NCBI GenBank assembly: GCA_944320015.1 | Contig: CALUFO010000001.1 | Span: forward strand, 62,001-126,000 | DNA: 64,000 nucleotides | Source of the DNA: an uncultured Barnesiella sp. | Lineage (GTDB): Bacteria > Bacteroidota > Bacteroidia > Bacteroidales > Barnesiellaceae | Direction: 5' to 3' | In this document: positions 48,493 to 57,561 of the stretch, piece by piece | Layout: the number at the start of each line of letters is the position of its first letter | How positions within the stretch are numbered: the stretch's first letter is position 1 | Notes under the pieces: generated by a model | What the model saw: only the letters and a program-made list of their open reading frames with translations | Database searches by the model: none | Told to the model about the DNA's origin: nothing | Made by a program: the position numbers and the translations under genes

Positions 48493-49428
48493 ATGAGTCC
48501 AAAAGTAAAAGGTACGGCATTGGGTATTATCTCGGCGGTAAGCTATGGAACCAATCCGTTGGGAGCTTTGTTTTTGTATCAAGAAGGGTTGAACCCCAAT
48601 TCGGTTTTGTTCTATCGTTTTTTATTGGCTGCGCTTATCTTGGCGGGGCTTATGGCCATACAACGGCAATCGTTCGGGTTGACTCGCAAGGAGTTGAAGA
48701 TCTTGTGTTTGCTGGGCATTTTGTTTGCGGTGTCTTCGCTCACTTTTTATACCAGTTTCCATTATATGGACGCCGGTATCGCCTCGACGATATTGTTTGT
48801 TTATCCTATCATGGTCGCGGTGATTATGGCGATATTTTTCAAAGAGCATATTTCTTTGGTGACGATGTTTTCCATTGTGCTTGCCCTCTCGGGTATCGCC
48901 TTGTTGTATCGGGGAGGAACCGGTGTGGGGCTGAGCGGAGTGGGCGTGTTGTTGGTTATGATTTCGTCCTTGACCTATGCGCTTTACATTATAGCCGTGA
49001 ATCGGTCGTCGATGAAAATGTCATCGGTGAAATTCACGTTTTATGTCCTGTTGGCCTGCATGGCCGCTATCGTCGTTCATTCGTTTTTCGACGGGGACAA
49101 TTATTTGCAGCCGTTGACCACGCCGCGCATGTGGCTGTTTGCCGGTATGCTGGCTTTGCTCCCTACGGTCATTTCGTTGGTGACTATGACAAAAGCCGTT
49201 CATGCTATCGGCTCTACGCCCACCGCCATTATGGGAGCGTTGGAACCCCTCACGGCCGTGATTATCGGGGTGACGGTGTTTGGCGAGGCTTTTACCATGC
49301 GTTTGGGAGTGGGCATTTTTATGATTCTTTCGGCTGTGATACTCATCATTGCGTCGAAATCGTTTTCTCCCCGCAAAATTATTTCTTTTATCGGGCATAT
49401 GGTACATGCAGTCCCGGGGAGGAAGTAG
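48493..49428 (+). CDS. EamA-family (DMT superfamily) transporter
   Basis: 311 aa with ten predicted membrane segments in two EamA repeats of five (about 5-140 and 150-290). Typical features: an N-terminal GISAVSYGTNPLGALFL, LLGILFAVSSLTFYTSFHYMDAGIASTILFVYP-type helices, and in the second repeat TPTAIMGALEPLTAVIIGVTVFGE, the family's most conserved stretch. It would export or import a small metabolite across the inner membrane; the substrate is unknown. It is convergent with fmt, with 11 bp between the genes. Confidence 0.9.
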   Translation: MSPKVKGTALGIISAVSYGTNPLGALFLYQEGLNPNSVLFYRFLLAALILAGLMAIQRQSFGLTRKELKILCLLGILFAVSSLTFYTSFHYMDAGIASTILFVYPIMVAVIMAIFFKEHISLVTMFSIVLALSGIALLYRGGTGVGLSGVGVLLVMISSLTYALYIIAVNRSSMKMSSVKFTFYVLLACMAAIVVHSFFDGDNYLQPLTTPRMWLFAGMLALLPTVISLVTMTKAVHAIGSTPTAIMGALEPLTAVIIGVTVFGEAFTMRLGVGIFMILSAVILIIASKSFSPRKIISFIGHMVHAVPGRK

Positions 49429-49439
49429 ATTTTCCGGGG

Positions 49440-50408
49440 TTATTTGCAACGGAAACCATCGTCGAGTTTGAACCCTCGTAGCAAATCGGGAGCCGACATG
49501 CGCTTTTTCCCGGCGATTTGCAGTTCTTCGATGCGTATGTACCCGTCGGCGCAAGCCACGTCGATAAAGGTTTTGCCATCGGTATGAATCGAGCCGGGGG
49601 TAGCGTGGTGGCTCGCCGGCATAGCGGTGGTGCGGTATATTTTCACCCCGACCCGTTTGCCATCGGGCGACACCCATTCGCACCATGCGGCAGGGTAGGG
49701 CGAAAGCCCTCTCACGAGGTTGTGAATCTGTGTGCCAGTTTTGCCCCAGTCGATGTGGCAAGTCTCTTTAAATATTTTAGGAGCCGGGCGCAGCGGTTCG
49801 TCGGTATGGATCGAATCTTGGGTGATAGGCGAAACTGTCCCTGCGAGAATGGCATCGACGGTTTCTGCGACCATGTCGGCGCCCATCGTCATCAGTTTGT
49901 CGTGTATCGTCCCCACATTGTCCTCGGGGAGTATGGGTATGCGTTTTTGCTGAATGATTTCGCCGGTGTCGATTTCGTGTTTCAGGAAGAAGGTCGTAAT
50001 CCCCGTTTCGGTATCGCCATTGATGATGGCCCAGTTGAGCGGTGCGGCACCCCGGTATTGCGGCAACAGCGAGGCGTGCAGGTTGAATGTGCCCAAGCGG
50101 GGCATGTTCCACACGACCTCGGGGAGCATGCGGAAAGCCACGACAATTTGTAAATCGGCGTTTAACGCCCTCAGTTGCTCGACAAACGCTTCGTCTTTCA
50201 ATTTTTCCGGTTGTAGGATAGGGAGGCCTTGGCTCAGCGCATACTCTTTCACCGGTGAGTATTGTATTTTATGGCCGCGACCGGCCGGTTTGTCGGGCAT
50301 GGTGATTACGGCTACGACATTATACCCGCCTTCGACGAGGCGGCGCAGACTCTCGACGGCAAAGTCGGGAGTTCCCATATAAACGATTCGCAAATCTTGT
50401 TTTTCCAT
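49440..50408 (-). CDS. fmt: Methionyl-tRNA formyltransferase
   Basis: 322 aa. It formylates initiator Met-tRNA with 10-formyl-tetrahydrofolate. The N-terminal formyltransferase domain holds IVYMGTPDFAVESLRRLV at the start and the active-site region FNLHASLLPQYRGAAPLNWAI with catalytic His, followed by TGITTFFLKHEIDTGEII containing the catalytic Asp. The C-terminal OB-like tRNA-binding domain (about 208-322) starts around the NLVRGLSPYPAAW motif. It is the last gene of the tsaC-transferase-ClC-fmt operon, 6 bp after the ClC gene. Confidence 0.96.
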   Translation of the reverse strand: MEKQDLRIVYMGTPDFAVESLRRLVEGGYNVVAVITMPDKPAGRGHKIQYSPVKEYALSQGLPILQPEKLKDEAFVEQLRALNADLQIVVAFRMLPEVVWNMPRLGTFNLHASLLPQYRGAAPLNWAIINGDTETGITTFFLKHEIDTGEIIQQKRIPILPEDNVGTIHDKLMTMGADMVAETVDAILAGTVSPITQDSIHTDEPLRPAPKIFKETCHIDWGKTGTQIHNLVRGLSPYPAAWCEWVSPDGKRVGVKIYRTTAMPASHHATPGSIHTDGKTFIDVACADGYIRIEELQIAGKKRMSAPDLLRGFKLDDGFRCK

Positions 50409-50414
50409 TCGTTT

Positions 50415-52238
50415 TTAATCCTGTGAAAAGTGAACCAATACTCGACGGTACGAGTTGAAAATTTTCGATTTAGAGACAAATCCTATGTATTTCCCGTTTT
50501 CTACCACTGGCAGATTCCATGCGTTGGTCTGGTCGAAGAGCTTCATCACTTTGTCCATGCTGCTCCCCACTTCTATTTTGGCCGGTGGCATGGTCATGAA
50601 CCTGCGCACGGTGAAGCGTTTGTATAGTTCGGGTCTGAACATGATGTTGCGTATGTCGTCGAGTATGACAATTCCCAGCAGAGTGCCGTCTTTGTCGGTG
50701 ACGGGGAATATATTGCGGTGCGACTGGGAGATGGCTTTCACCATATCGCCGAGAGTCATATAAGGGTGAACCTCGATAAAATCTTTTTCGATGACACTGT
50801 CCATTTTCAACAGGGTGAGCACCGCTTTGTCCTTGTGGTGGGTGAGCAGTTCTCCCTTTTTGGCCAATCGCATGGTGTAGATGCTGTGTGGCTCGAACAC
50901 CTTTATGGTGGCATAAGCGACGGTCGAGGTAATCATGAGCGGCAAAAAGAGGTCATATCCACCGGTAAGCTCGGTGGTGAGGAAGATCGCCATCAACGGG
51001 GCGTGCATGACAGCCGACATGACACCGGCCATACCCATCAACGCGAAGTTTTTATCAGACAATTCCAACGGGAAAATTCCCGAATGGTTGATTACATAGG
51101 CAAAGAAGAATCCGGCGAAACAGCCCACATACAAGCTCGGGGCGAATGTTCCGCCCACGCCGCCTCCTCCATTGGTCGCACTTGTCGCCAATACTTTCAC
51201 AAGGATAATGAGTCCCAGAAATAGCATCATCACCCACATGTTTCCATTCTCGGTATAGAAGAAACTCCCTTCGGCAAGTTCTTTGAGATTGTCGTTCAGC
51301 AGGCTGGTGATAGCCCCGTAACCCTCGCCGTACAGCGGAGGAAGCAGAAAGATGGAGAGACTGAGGATAAGAGACCCGAGAATGAATTTCTTCCACGGGG
51401 TGCCTATCCGGCGGAATATATCTTCCATTCGGTTCATGACGCGGGTGAAATAGAGCGAGACAAACCCGCAGAACAGGCCGAGGAAAATAACATAAGGTAT
51501 GCGGGCGGCTTCGAATACCTCGGTTTGCACAAAACTGAACTCGGCGTTGTAGCCTGTGAAGATATAGGAGACAGTCACGGCGGTAATCGACGAAATGAGC
51601 AACGGTAGAACCGAGGTCGTGGTCATGTCGATCATCAGCACTTCGAGGGTGAACAGAATCCCGGCGATGGGCGCCTTGAATATTCCGGCGATAGCGGCGG
51701 CGGCTCCACAGCCGACCAAGAGCATGAGCAACCGCTGGTCGAGCCTGAACAGTCGCCCGATATTCGAGCCGATAGCCGCACCTGTGTAAACGATAGGCGC
51801 TTCGGCTCCTACCGAACCACCGAACCCGATTGTGATAGAACTGGCAATGACCGAGGTGTACATGTTGTGGGGTTTCAGCCGGCTCTTTTTTTGCGATATG
51901 GCATAAAGTATGCGGGTGACACCGTGGCTGATGTCGTCTTTTACGATGTAGCGCACATATAGACCGGCCAATAAAATACCTATGATCGGGTAGATGAGGT
52001 AGAGGTAGTTGGCTCCGTCGGTATCGAAATGCGATGTGAGCATGTTCTGAATGAAATGAATCAGAAATTTCAAGATAAGTGCCGCCGCGGCTGTACAAAT
52101 TCCAATCACAAAACTTAGGAACAGCACGAAGTTATGCTCGTTGATGTGTTTTTCCCGCCACATCAACAGTCGCATCATCAAGTCGCTATGACGCTCGGCT
52201 CGGCTATCGTCTATTTCTATATCTTCTTCTTCAACCAT
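50415..52238 (-). CDS. ClC-family chloride channel/antiporter with CBS domains
   Basis: 607 aa. A ClC membrane domain (about residues 35-440) with the ion-pathway motif GGSVGAEAPIVYTGAAIG, in which the Glu corresponds to the gating/proton Glu of antiporters, and GGGGVGGTFAPSLYVG, is followed by two cytoplasmic CBS domains (about 455-515 and 540-600: FIEVHPYMTLGDMVKAI, PPAKIEVGSSMDKVMKLF), which may bind adenine nucleotides. Chloride or fluoride selectivity cannot be judged. It sits in a tight operon, 6 bp from fmt and 1 bp from the glycosylphosphotransferase gene. Confidence 0.93.
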   Translation of the reverse strand: MVEEEDIEIDDSRAERHSDLMMRLLMWREKHINEHNFVLFLSFVIGICTAAAALILKFLIHFIQNMLTSHFDTDGANYLYLIYPIIGILLAGLYVRYIVKDDISHGVTRILYAISQKKSRLKPHNMYTSVIASSITIGFGGSVGAEAPIVYTGAAIGSNIGRLFRLDQRLLMLLVGCGAAAAIAGIFKAPIAGILFTLEVLMIDMTTTSVLPLLISSITAVTVSYIFTGYNAEFSFVQTEVFEAARIPYVIFLGLFCGFVSLYFTRVMNRMEDIFRRIGTPWKKFILGSLILSLSIFLLPPLYGEGYGAITSLLNDNLKELAEGSFFYTENGNMWVMMLFLGLIILVKVLATSATNGGGGVGGTFAPSLYVGCFAGFFFAYVINHSGIFPLELSDKNFALMGMAGVMSAVMHAPLMAIFLTTELTGGYDLFLPLMITSTVAYATIKVFEPHSIYTMRLAKKGELLTHHKDKAVLTLLKMDSVIEKDFIEVHPYMTLGDMVKAISQSHRNIFPVTDKDGTLLGIVILDDIRNIMFRPELYKRFTVRRFMTMPPAKIEVGSSMDKVMKLFDQTNAWNLPVVENGKYIGFVSKSKIFNSYRRVLVHFSQD

Positions 52239-52239
52239 A

Positions 52240-53652
52240 TCAAATTCCTTTCCCTGTAAAGACTGTCTTCACAGTGTAGATGATGATTCTGAAATCTACC
52301 AGTAAAGACATGTTCTCCAAATAAAGAATATCATATTTCAATCGGGCGATCATCTCGTCGACATTCCGGGCATATCCATATTTCACCATGCCCCAAGAGG
52401 TGATGCCCGGACGAATCTGGTGCAACAACACATAATAGGGAGCCCGCTCCACGATTTGGCGGATAAAGTATTCCCGTTCGGGGCGAGGTCCCACCAGCGA
52501 CATGTCGCCTTTCAGCACGTTCCAGAATTGGGGTAGCTCGTCCAATCGATACTTGCGCAAGACCTTCCCGATTTTGGTGATTCGGCTGTCGTTCTCCCCC
52601 GACAGCATGGGCTTGCCTTGCTCGGCATCGACCTTCATGGTTCTGAATTTATATATTTTGAAAGGCTTGTGCCGGTATCCTATGCGCTCTTGTTTATAAA
52701 ATACGGGACCTTTTGAATCTCGCTTGATGAGCATAGCCAAAATTAGGAATAGGGGAGAGAACAGTATCAACGCCACGAATGCGACGACGACATCGATGGC
52801 TCGCTTCATGTTTTTCCCGCTCTCCGAAATCGCGCAGTTGCTCATGTCGATAAGGGGAGCCCCGTAGATATTGGTCAACCTCACCCGTGACGATATGATA
52901 TTGAACTCGTCGATACCCAGTTTTATGGGCAGGTTGAGCGGGTATAGCGTGTTGATGAGCCGGTGCAGCTCGGCCGGATTGTTTTCTTCGGGAGCTACGA
53001 TGAGCTCATGGATATTCATTTCTTGGCACAGTCGGGGCAATTCGCTTATCGGGAACCTTTTCCCTTCCGTTTCGGGAGCCGGGGTTTCGCCGTTGACCTG
53101 AATGAACCCGACGATGTGGTATCCCAACGGTTGCCGGGGCTCTTCGAGTTCTTTCATCTGTTTGATGGCCTTCTCGCCGCACCCGATAATAAATGTGTTG
53201 AATTTCCACTTCCGTTGGTGAATGAGGGCAATAGTATTCCCCGTGATAATGATGCGCACGGTATATACACACACAAATTGCAACATGTACAGCAAAAACA
53301 ACAATTCATAGTTGTCTATCCTTATGCTCAACACATCGTTGATAAGTGCGATGAAAAAGATAAGGAGCGTATTGATTAGGACCGAGCCCAATGTCTGCAT
53401 CAACTCTTGGATACGCGATTTAAAGAAAGGCCTGTTGTAATACCCCGACAAGTAGTACACCCCCATCATCAACAGCGGGAAAAGTATCTGGCCTTCGATA
53501 ACCCTCGTCGACAGCAAAAAGCCTTTCAACGAGATGCCGGCCGCGATGCCTGGGAAATGAAACCGCACGATGTTGAAGAGGAACCACGCCACATTCGATG
53601 CGAGGTAGTCCCACAACACATATCGCCTTATTTGTCGTTTGTTATTGATCAC
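52240..53652 (-). CDS. Polyprenyl-phosphate glycosylphosphotransferase, copy 2
   Basis: 470 aa, same architecture as the gene at 46980: N-terminal membrane segments (about 12-125), Rossmann-like middle (about 145-245, FIIGCGEKAIKQMKELEE), and the catalytic sugar transferase domain (about 275-470) with FKIYKFRTMKVDAEQGKP, RYRLDELPQFWNVLKGDMSLVGPRPEREYF in sequence and ITSWGMVKYGYA near the end. The two copies are only moderately alike, so they may act on different sugars. It overlaps tsaC by 4 bp (ATGA) and is followed by the ClC gene after 1 bp, so a polysaccharide enzyme is inserted in what is otherwise a housekeeping operon. Confidence 0.92.
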   Translation of the reverse strand: MINNKRQIRRYVLWDYLASNVAWFLFNIVRFHFPGIAAGISLKGFLLSTRVIEGQILFPLLMMGVYYLSGYYNRPFFKSRIQELMQTLGSVLINTLLIFFIALINDVLSIRIDNYELLFLLYMLQFVCVYTVRIIITGNTIALIHQRKWKFNTFIIGCGEKAIKQMKELEEPRQPLGYHIVGFIQVNGETPAPETEGKRFPISELPRLCQEMNIHELIVAPEENNPAELHRLINTLYPLNLPIKLGIDEFNIISSRVRLTNIYGAPLIDMSNCAISESGKNMKRAIDVVVAFVALILFSPLFLILAMLIKRDSKGPVFYKQERIGYRHKPFKIYKFRTMKVDAEQGKPMLSGENDSRITKIGKVLRKYRLDELPQFWNVLKGDMSLVGPRPEREYFIRQIVERAPYYVLLHQIRPGITSWGMVKYGYARNVDEMIARLKYDILYLENMSLLVDFRIIIYTVKTVFTGKGI

Positions 53653-54218
53653 TCGCGTATAATCTTAATGGTTCCGTCGTCCCCGAGTTTGATGATACTC
53701 GATGGCGTCGACTCGTCGGTTTCGTCCCGACGCGCCTCGACAATGTAGTCCACGGCATTTTTTATCTCGTCCGATATTTCGGCGAAGTTGTGAGGCGAGG
53801 GAGTGCCGCTGATGTTGGCCGAGGTCGACACGATAGCTTTCTTGAACCGTCGGCACAACTGTTGCGAGAAACTCTCTCGGGTAATGCGAATGGCTATGCT
53901 TCCGTCCTCGGCCAGCAAGTTGGGAGCCAAATTGCGGGCGCCGGGATAGATGAGCGTGAGCGGTTTTACAGCCACGTCGAGCAGTTGCCAAGCCGTTTCG
54001 GGGACTTCGGTGACATAGTATTCCACTTTTGCCTCGCTGTCGGTCAAGACGATAAGCGCCTTGCTGTCGGCTCGCTGTTTTATTTCATAGACTCGCTGTA
54101 CCGCCGCGGCGTTGGTGGCGTCGCACCCGATACCCCATATCGTGTCGGTGGGGTACAATATCACACCGCCACGCTCCATTACCTCGCAAGCCTGTTTAAT
54201 ATCTTCATTGATTTCCAT
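53649..54218 (-). CDS. tsaC: L-threonylcarbamoyladenylate synthase
   Basis: 189 aa, YrdC/TsaC-length form (no C-terminal Sua5 domain). It makes threonylcarbamoyl-AMP from threonine, bicarbonate and ATP for the t6A37 modification of ANN-decoding tRNAs. Motifs: GGVILYPTDTIWGIGCDATN (residues 18-37), KQRADSKALIVL (about 47-58), and STSANISGTPSPHNF (about 131-145). First gene of the operon, behind three tandem promoters at 54305-54510. Its 3' end overlaps the next gene by 4 bp. Confidence 0.94.
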   Translation of the reverse strand: MEINEDIKQACEVMERGGVILYPTDTIWGIGCDATNAAAVQRVYEIKQRADSKALIVLTDSEAKVEYYVTEVPETAWQLLDVAVKPLTLIYPGARNLAPNLLAEDGSIAIRITRESFSQQLCRRFKKAIVSTSANISGTPSPHNFAEISDEIKNAVDYIVEARRDETDESTPSSIIKLGDDGTIKIIRE

Positions 54219-54304
54219 AGCAATATCTCTTGTGTACGGTTCGATAACGTTTAGGTAAACTTCGGCTCTTTGAAGTGGTTGCCAGCCTCAGCCTTTGTTC
54301 GCGG

Positions 54305-54510
54305 CAAAGATACATAAAGACAAGTGCCGAGCCAAACCCCGGGAAGCAAAGTTTTCGAGAGGGTTGTGCCTGTGAGCCACTCCTACCTACCACAAAGATA
54401 AAGAAAGGTGGGCGCAGAGACAAAAGAAAACGAAGTTTTCATTTTGTCCTATGCCGAACCGCATCATATCTTCGTGAAACAAAGATACGCAATAGTGTCT
54501 CGATAACAAA
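54305..54510 (-). promoter_or_regulatory. Three tandem consensus promoters before tsaC
   Basis: On the minus strand three TATCTTTG elements lie at 54305-54312, 54393-54400 and 54480-54487, spaced 88 and 87 bp. Each has a TTTG -33 box (54333-54336, 54421-54424, 54507-54510) at 20, 20 and 19 bp. The first two units also share AAGTTTTC at similar offsets, suggesting a decayed duplication. They account for most of the 54219-54546 gap, which has no gene. Confidence 0.6.
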
Positions 54511-54546
54511 TATTAAAAAGAAAAAATATCGGCAGTCCTCTCTTCC

Positions 54547-54942
54547 TTGCCGGCTTACAGGCCTGTCGAGTCGTGGTTTTCGGCCTATTCCGATTGCGAC
54601 GATCGAGCCGTGTTGTTTGCGCGATGGGTGAAAAAACGGTTGGGCATGAAAGTTACACTCATTTATTACCCCGGGGTGTATCTGGCCACGGCCGTACACT
54701 TCGACGACCCGCAAGTTACAGGCGATTATGGCGCTGTGGACAATTATAAGAGCCTTGTTTGCTATCCCACCTACATCGGCGTCGAATCGGGTATGACGAT
54801 GCCCGACTTGCGTGACACGCCGGTCGAAACCGTTCGGTTGCAGGATGCCCGGCGAGGATGGGGCGGGGTGATGCCGGCGCGACGGTTTTATATTTTGTGC
54901 TCTTCCCGAAAAGTAGTATCTTCGCAGAAGAAACGGAGATAA
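54547..54942 (+). pseudogene. Remnant of a transglutaminase-like protein (C-terminal fragment)
   Basis: An open stretch of 131 codons without an ATG start. It reads like the C-terminal part of a Bacteroidales transglutaminase-like protein: Cys in YSDCDDRAVLFARWV, His in YLATAVHFDD, and VCYPTYIGVESGMTMPD, where such proteins usually have CDPTYIG. The third triad residue (Asp) is thus Tyr, and the region upstream (54219-54546) contains no matching N-terminal part. This looks like a 5'-truncated, inactive remnant. It ends just inside the patatin promoter region. Family identity is from memory of the motif pattern and is moderately certain. Confidence 0.55.
54917..54924 (+). promoter_or_regulatory. 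Putative -7 element of the patatin gene
   Basis: TATCTTCG, 22 bp before the ATG at 54947; same variant as before the Ppx/GppA gene. Confidence 0.45.
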
Positions 54943-54946
54943 ATAA

Positions 54947-55762
54947 ATGGTAAAGGAACGCGAGAACCTGCCGGTAAAGGTGCGCCCTTATCGGGTGGGG
55001 CTGGTATTGAGTGGCGGAGGCGCCAAGGGTTTTGCTCATGTGGGCGTGTTGAAAGCCTTCGAGGAATTGGGTATCCGTCCCGATATTATATCGGGCACAA
55101 GTGCGGGAGCTGTTATCGCCGTGCTGTATGCCGACGGATATTCCCCCGATGAGATTCTCGACCTTTTTTCGGGCTTGTCGTTCAACGATTTGGCCGAGAT
55201 AACCCTGCCCCGAGCCGGATTCTTCAAGATAGACCGATTCAAACAATTTTTGCAACAATCGTTGCGTGCCGAGAATATCGAAGACCTTGCTATCCCGGTG
55301 GTGGTGACGGCGACCGATCTTGACCACGGGCGGTACGAGGTTTGGCGCTCGGGGGCGATAGCCGAGCGGGTAACCGCCTCGTGCAGTATTCCCATCATAT
55401 TCCCGCCGGTACTTATCGACGGCACCCACTATGTCGACGGAGGAGTGCTTCGCAATCTGCCGGTGTATCCCATACGCAACGAATGCGACACGATCGTGGG
55501 CATTAATGTGAGCCCGTTGGTGAACAAGAAATATAAGCAGTCGGTTATCGATATTGCCATGCGATCATACAGTTTCATGTCAAAGAGCAATACGGTCGAG
55601 GATATGAAATTGTGCGACGTGTTCATACCCATGAAAGAAGTGACGCGGTATGCCGTGTTCGATATTCACGCTTTGCGCGACATCGCCAACGTGGGCTACC
55701 AACGCACGATGAAGATTTTTACCGGGAAATACGCTTCGAGAATAAACGAGCTGAATAAATAA
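54947..55762 (+). CDS. Patatin-like phospholipase
   Basis: 271 aa. A lipid acyl hydrolase of the patatin fold. Oxyanion loop SGGGAKG (residues 22-28), nucleophile Ser52 in GTSAG, and catalytic Asp164 in VDGG are all present. No signal peptide; the N-terminus has a short basic lead. Some bacterial relatives (RssA-like) have unknown substrates, so cellular role is open. It is 11 bp before the GH13 gene and probably co-transcribed with it. Confidence 0.92.
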   Translation: MVKERENLPVKVRPYRVGLVLSGGGAKGFAHVGVLKAFEELGIRPDIISGTSAGAVIAVLYADGYSPDEILDLFSGLSFNDLAEITLPRAGFFKIDRFKQFLQQSLRAENIEDLAIPVVVTATDLDHGRYEVWRSGAIAERVTASCSIPIIFPPVLIDGTHYVDGGVLRNLPVYPIRNECDTIVGINVSPLVNKKYKQSVIDIAMRSYSFMSKSNTVEDMKLCDVFIPMKEVTRYAVFDIHALRDIANVGYQRTMKIFTGKYASRINELNK

Positions 55763-55773
55763 AAAGACGATAT

Positions 55774-57507
55774 ATGGCCGACGAAAAAATAATCATCTAT
55801 CAGGTGCTTCCCCGATTGTTCTCCAACATGTGCGACACCTGTGTGCCTCATGGAACCTATGCCCGCAATGGAGCCGGCAAGTTGAACCATTTCACCCCCC
55901 GGGTTTTGCGGGAAATCAAGAAACTCGGCGCCAATTATATTTGGTACACCGGTGTGATCGAGCATGCCACGAAAACCGATTATTCCCAGTATGGAATCAC
56001 TCCCGACAACAAATATGTGGTCAAAGGCGAGGCCGGCTCGCCGTATGCTATCAAGGATTATTACGATATAGACCCCGATTTGGCCGAGGATCCGCGGCGT
56101 CGCATGCAAGAGTTCGAGGCGCTGGTGGAGCGCACGCACGAAGCCGGATTGAAAGTGGTGCTCGATTTCGTGCCCAATCATGTGGCCCGGCAGTACCATT
56201 CCGACAGTGCCCCCGAGGGCGTGGAAGATTTGGGCGCCCACGATAATAAGGAAATGCACTTCTCCCCGTCGAATAACTTTTATTACATTCCCCGGCAGGC
56301 GTTTACCCCTCAATTCTATATCGGCGAAGGCGACGACCGCTATTTCGAATATCCCGCCAAAGCTACCGGAAACGATTGTTTCGGAGCCTTCCCGGGAGAA
56401 TGCGATTGGTATGAAACCGTGAAGTTGAATTACGGTGTCGATTACATGGGCGGTCACAGGCTCTGTTTCGACCCTATCCCCGATACATGGTATAAGATGC
56501 TCGACATCCTATTCTTTTGGTGTGGCAAAGGAATCGATGCGTTCCGTTGCGATATGGCGCACATGGTGCCTGTCGAATTTTGGAATTGGGCCATCTCGAA
56601 AGTGAAAGAGAGCTATCCGTCGGTGCTGTTTATCGCCGAGATCTACGATGTGCCCTTGTATCGGGTGTATATAGAAAGAGGCCGGTTTGACTATCTGTAT
56701 GACAAAGTGGGGCTATATGACAAGCTCAAAGGCGTGTTGTGCCACCAAGTTTCGGCCGCTCAACTCACCTATTGCTGGCAGACTGTCGATGGCATAGGCG
56801 GGCATATGCTCAATTTCCTTGAAAACCACGATGAACAACGTTTCGCTTCGGACTATTTCGCCGGCGATGCCGATAAAGTCCTCCCCGCGCTGGTCGTGGC
56901 GACGATGATGAATACGGGCCCCATGATGATTTATTTCGGTCAGGAACTGGGCGAGCGCGCCGAAGATGCCGAAGGATTCAGCGGGCGGGACGGCCGCACC
57001 ACCATATTCGATTATTGGAGCGTGCCCACCGTGCGGCAATGGTACGATGGCGGCCGCTGTTCGGCCACCAAACTCACAGCCCGGCAGAAACGGCTGCGCA
57101 ACCTCTATAAAACGGTACTCAATATAGGTCGTAGCGAACCAGCCGTCGTGCATGGCGATTTTTTCGATTTGATGTATGTCAACGGCGAGAATCCACGTTT
57201 CAACCCTCATAGGCAATTTGCTTTTCTGCGTAAACACGCTCATGAGTTGCTGGTGATTATTGTCAACTTCGATTCCCGGCCTGCGGCGGTCGAGGTAAAC
57301 ATTCCTCCGCACGCTTTCGATTTCATGGGAATCACGCCCGGGGAGTACGCTGCGACAGAACTGATAAGCGGGGACAAAACGGAGAAAACCGTGTCGCCCG
57401 AAACCCCATTCGTATCGGAGCTGACAGCGTATGGGGCGGTAGTTTGGAAAATAGCCCTGAAAAAAATCCCGGGAAAAGTCAAAAAAAATAAGATGATTTC
57501 TAAATAG
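55774..57507 (+). CDS. GH13 alpha-amylase-family glycoside hydrolase, cytoplasmic
   Basis: 577 aa, no signal peptide. The TIM barrel carries the four GH13 regions: LDFVPNHVAR (about 130-139), nucleophile Asp260 in DAFRCDMAH, acid/base Glu289 in FIAEIYD, and Asp353 in ENHDEQ. A C-terminal beta domain (about 475-570) follows. It should act on alpha-1,4/1,6-glucans or related oligosaccharides inside the cell, perhaps in glycogen or maltodextrin turnover. Second gene after patatin (11 bp gap). The next gene, prs, has its own promoter. Confidence 0.9.
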   Translation: MADEKIIIYQVLPRLFSNMCDTCVPHGTYARNGAGKLNHFTPRVLREIKKLGANYIWYTGVIEHATKTDYSQYGITPDNKYVVKGEAGSPYAIKDYYDIDPDLAEDPRRRMQEFEALVERTHEAGLKVVLDFVPNHVARQYHSDSAPEGVEDLGAHDNKEMHFSPSNNFYYIPRQAFTPQFYIGEGDDRYFEYPAKATGNDCFGAFPGECDWYETVKLNYGVDYMGGHRLCFDPIPDTWYKMLDILFFWCGKGIDAFRCDMAHMVPVEFWNWAISKVKESYPSVLFIAEIYDVPLYRVYIERGRFDYLYDKVGLYDKLKGVLCHQVSAAQLTYCWQTVDGIGGHMLNFLENHDEQRFASDYFAGDADKVLPALVVATMMNTGPMMIYFGQELGERAEDAEGFSGRDGRTTIFDYWSVPTVRQWYDGGRCSATKLTARQKRLRNLYKTVLNIGRSEPAVVHGDFFDLMYVNGENPRFNPHRQFAFLRKHAHELLVIIVNFDSRPAAVEVNIPPHAFDFMGITPGEYAATELISGDKTEKTVSPETPFVSELTAYGAVVWKIALKKIPGKVKKNKMISK

Positions 57508-57513
57508 AAGTTG

Positions 57514-57521
57514 TACCTTTG
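57514..57521 (+). promoter_or_regulatory. -7 element of prs
   Basis: TACCTTTG matches TAnnTTTG, 40 bp before the ATG at 57562, just after the GH13 stop codon. Confidence 0.55.
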
Positions 57522-57561
57522 CGACATAAATAATAACCTCTGTTTTTACACACAAAAAATC

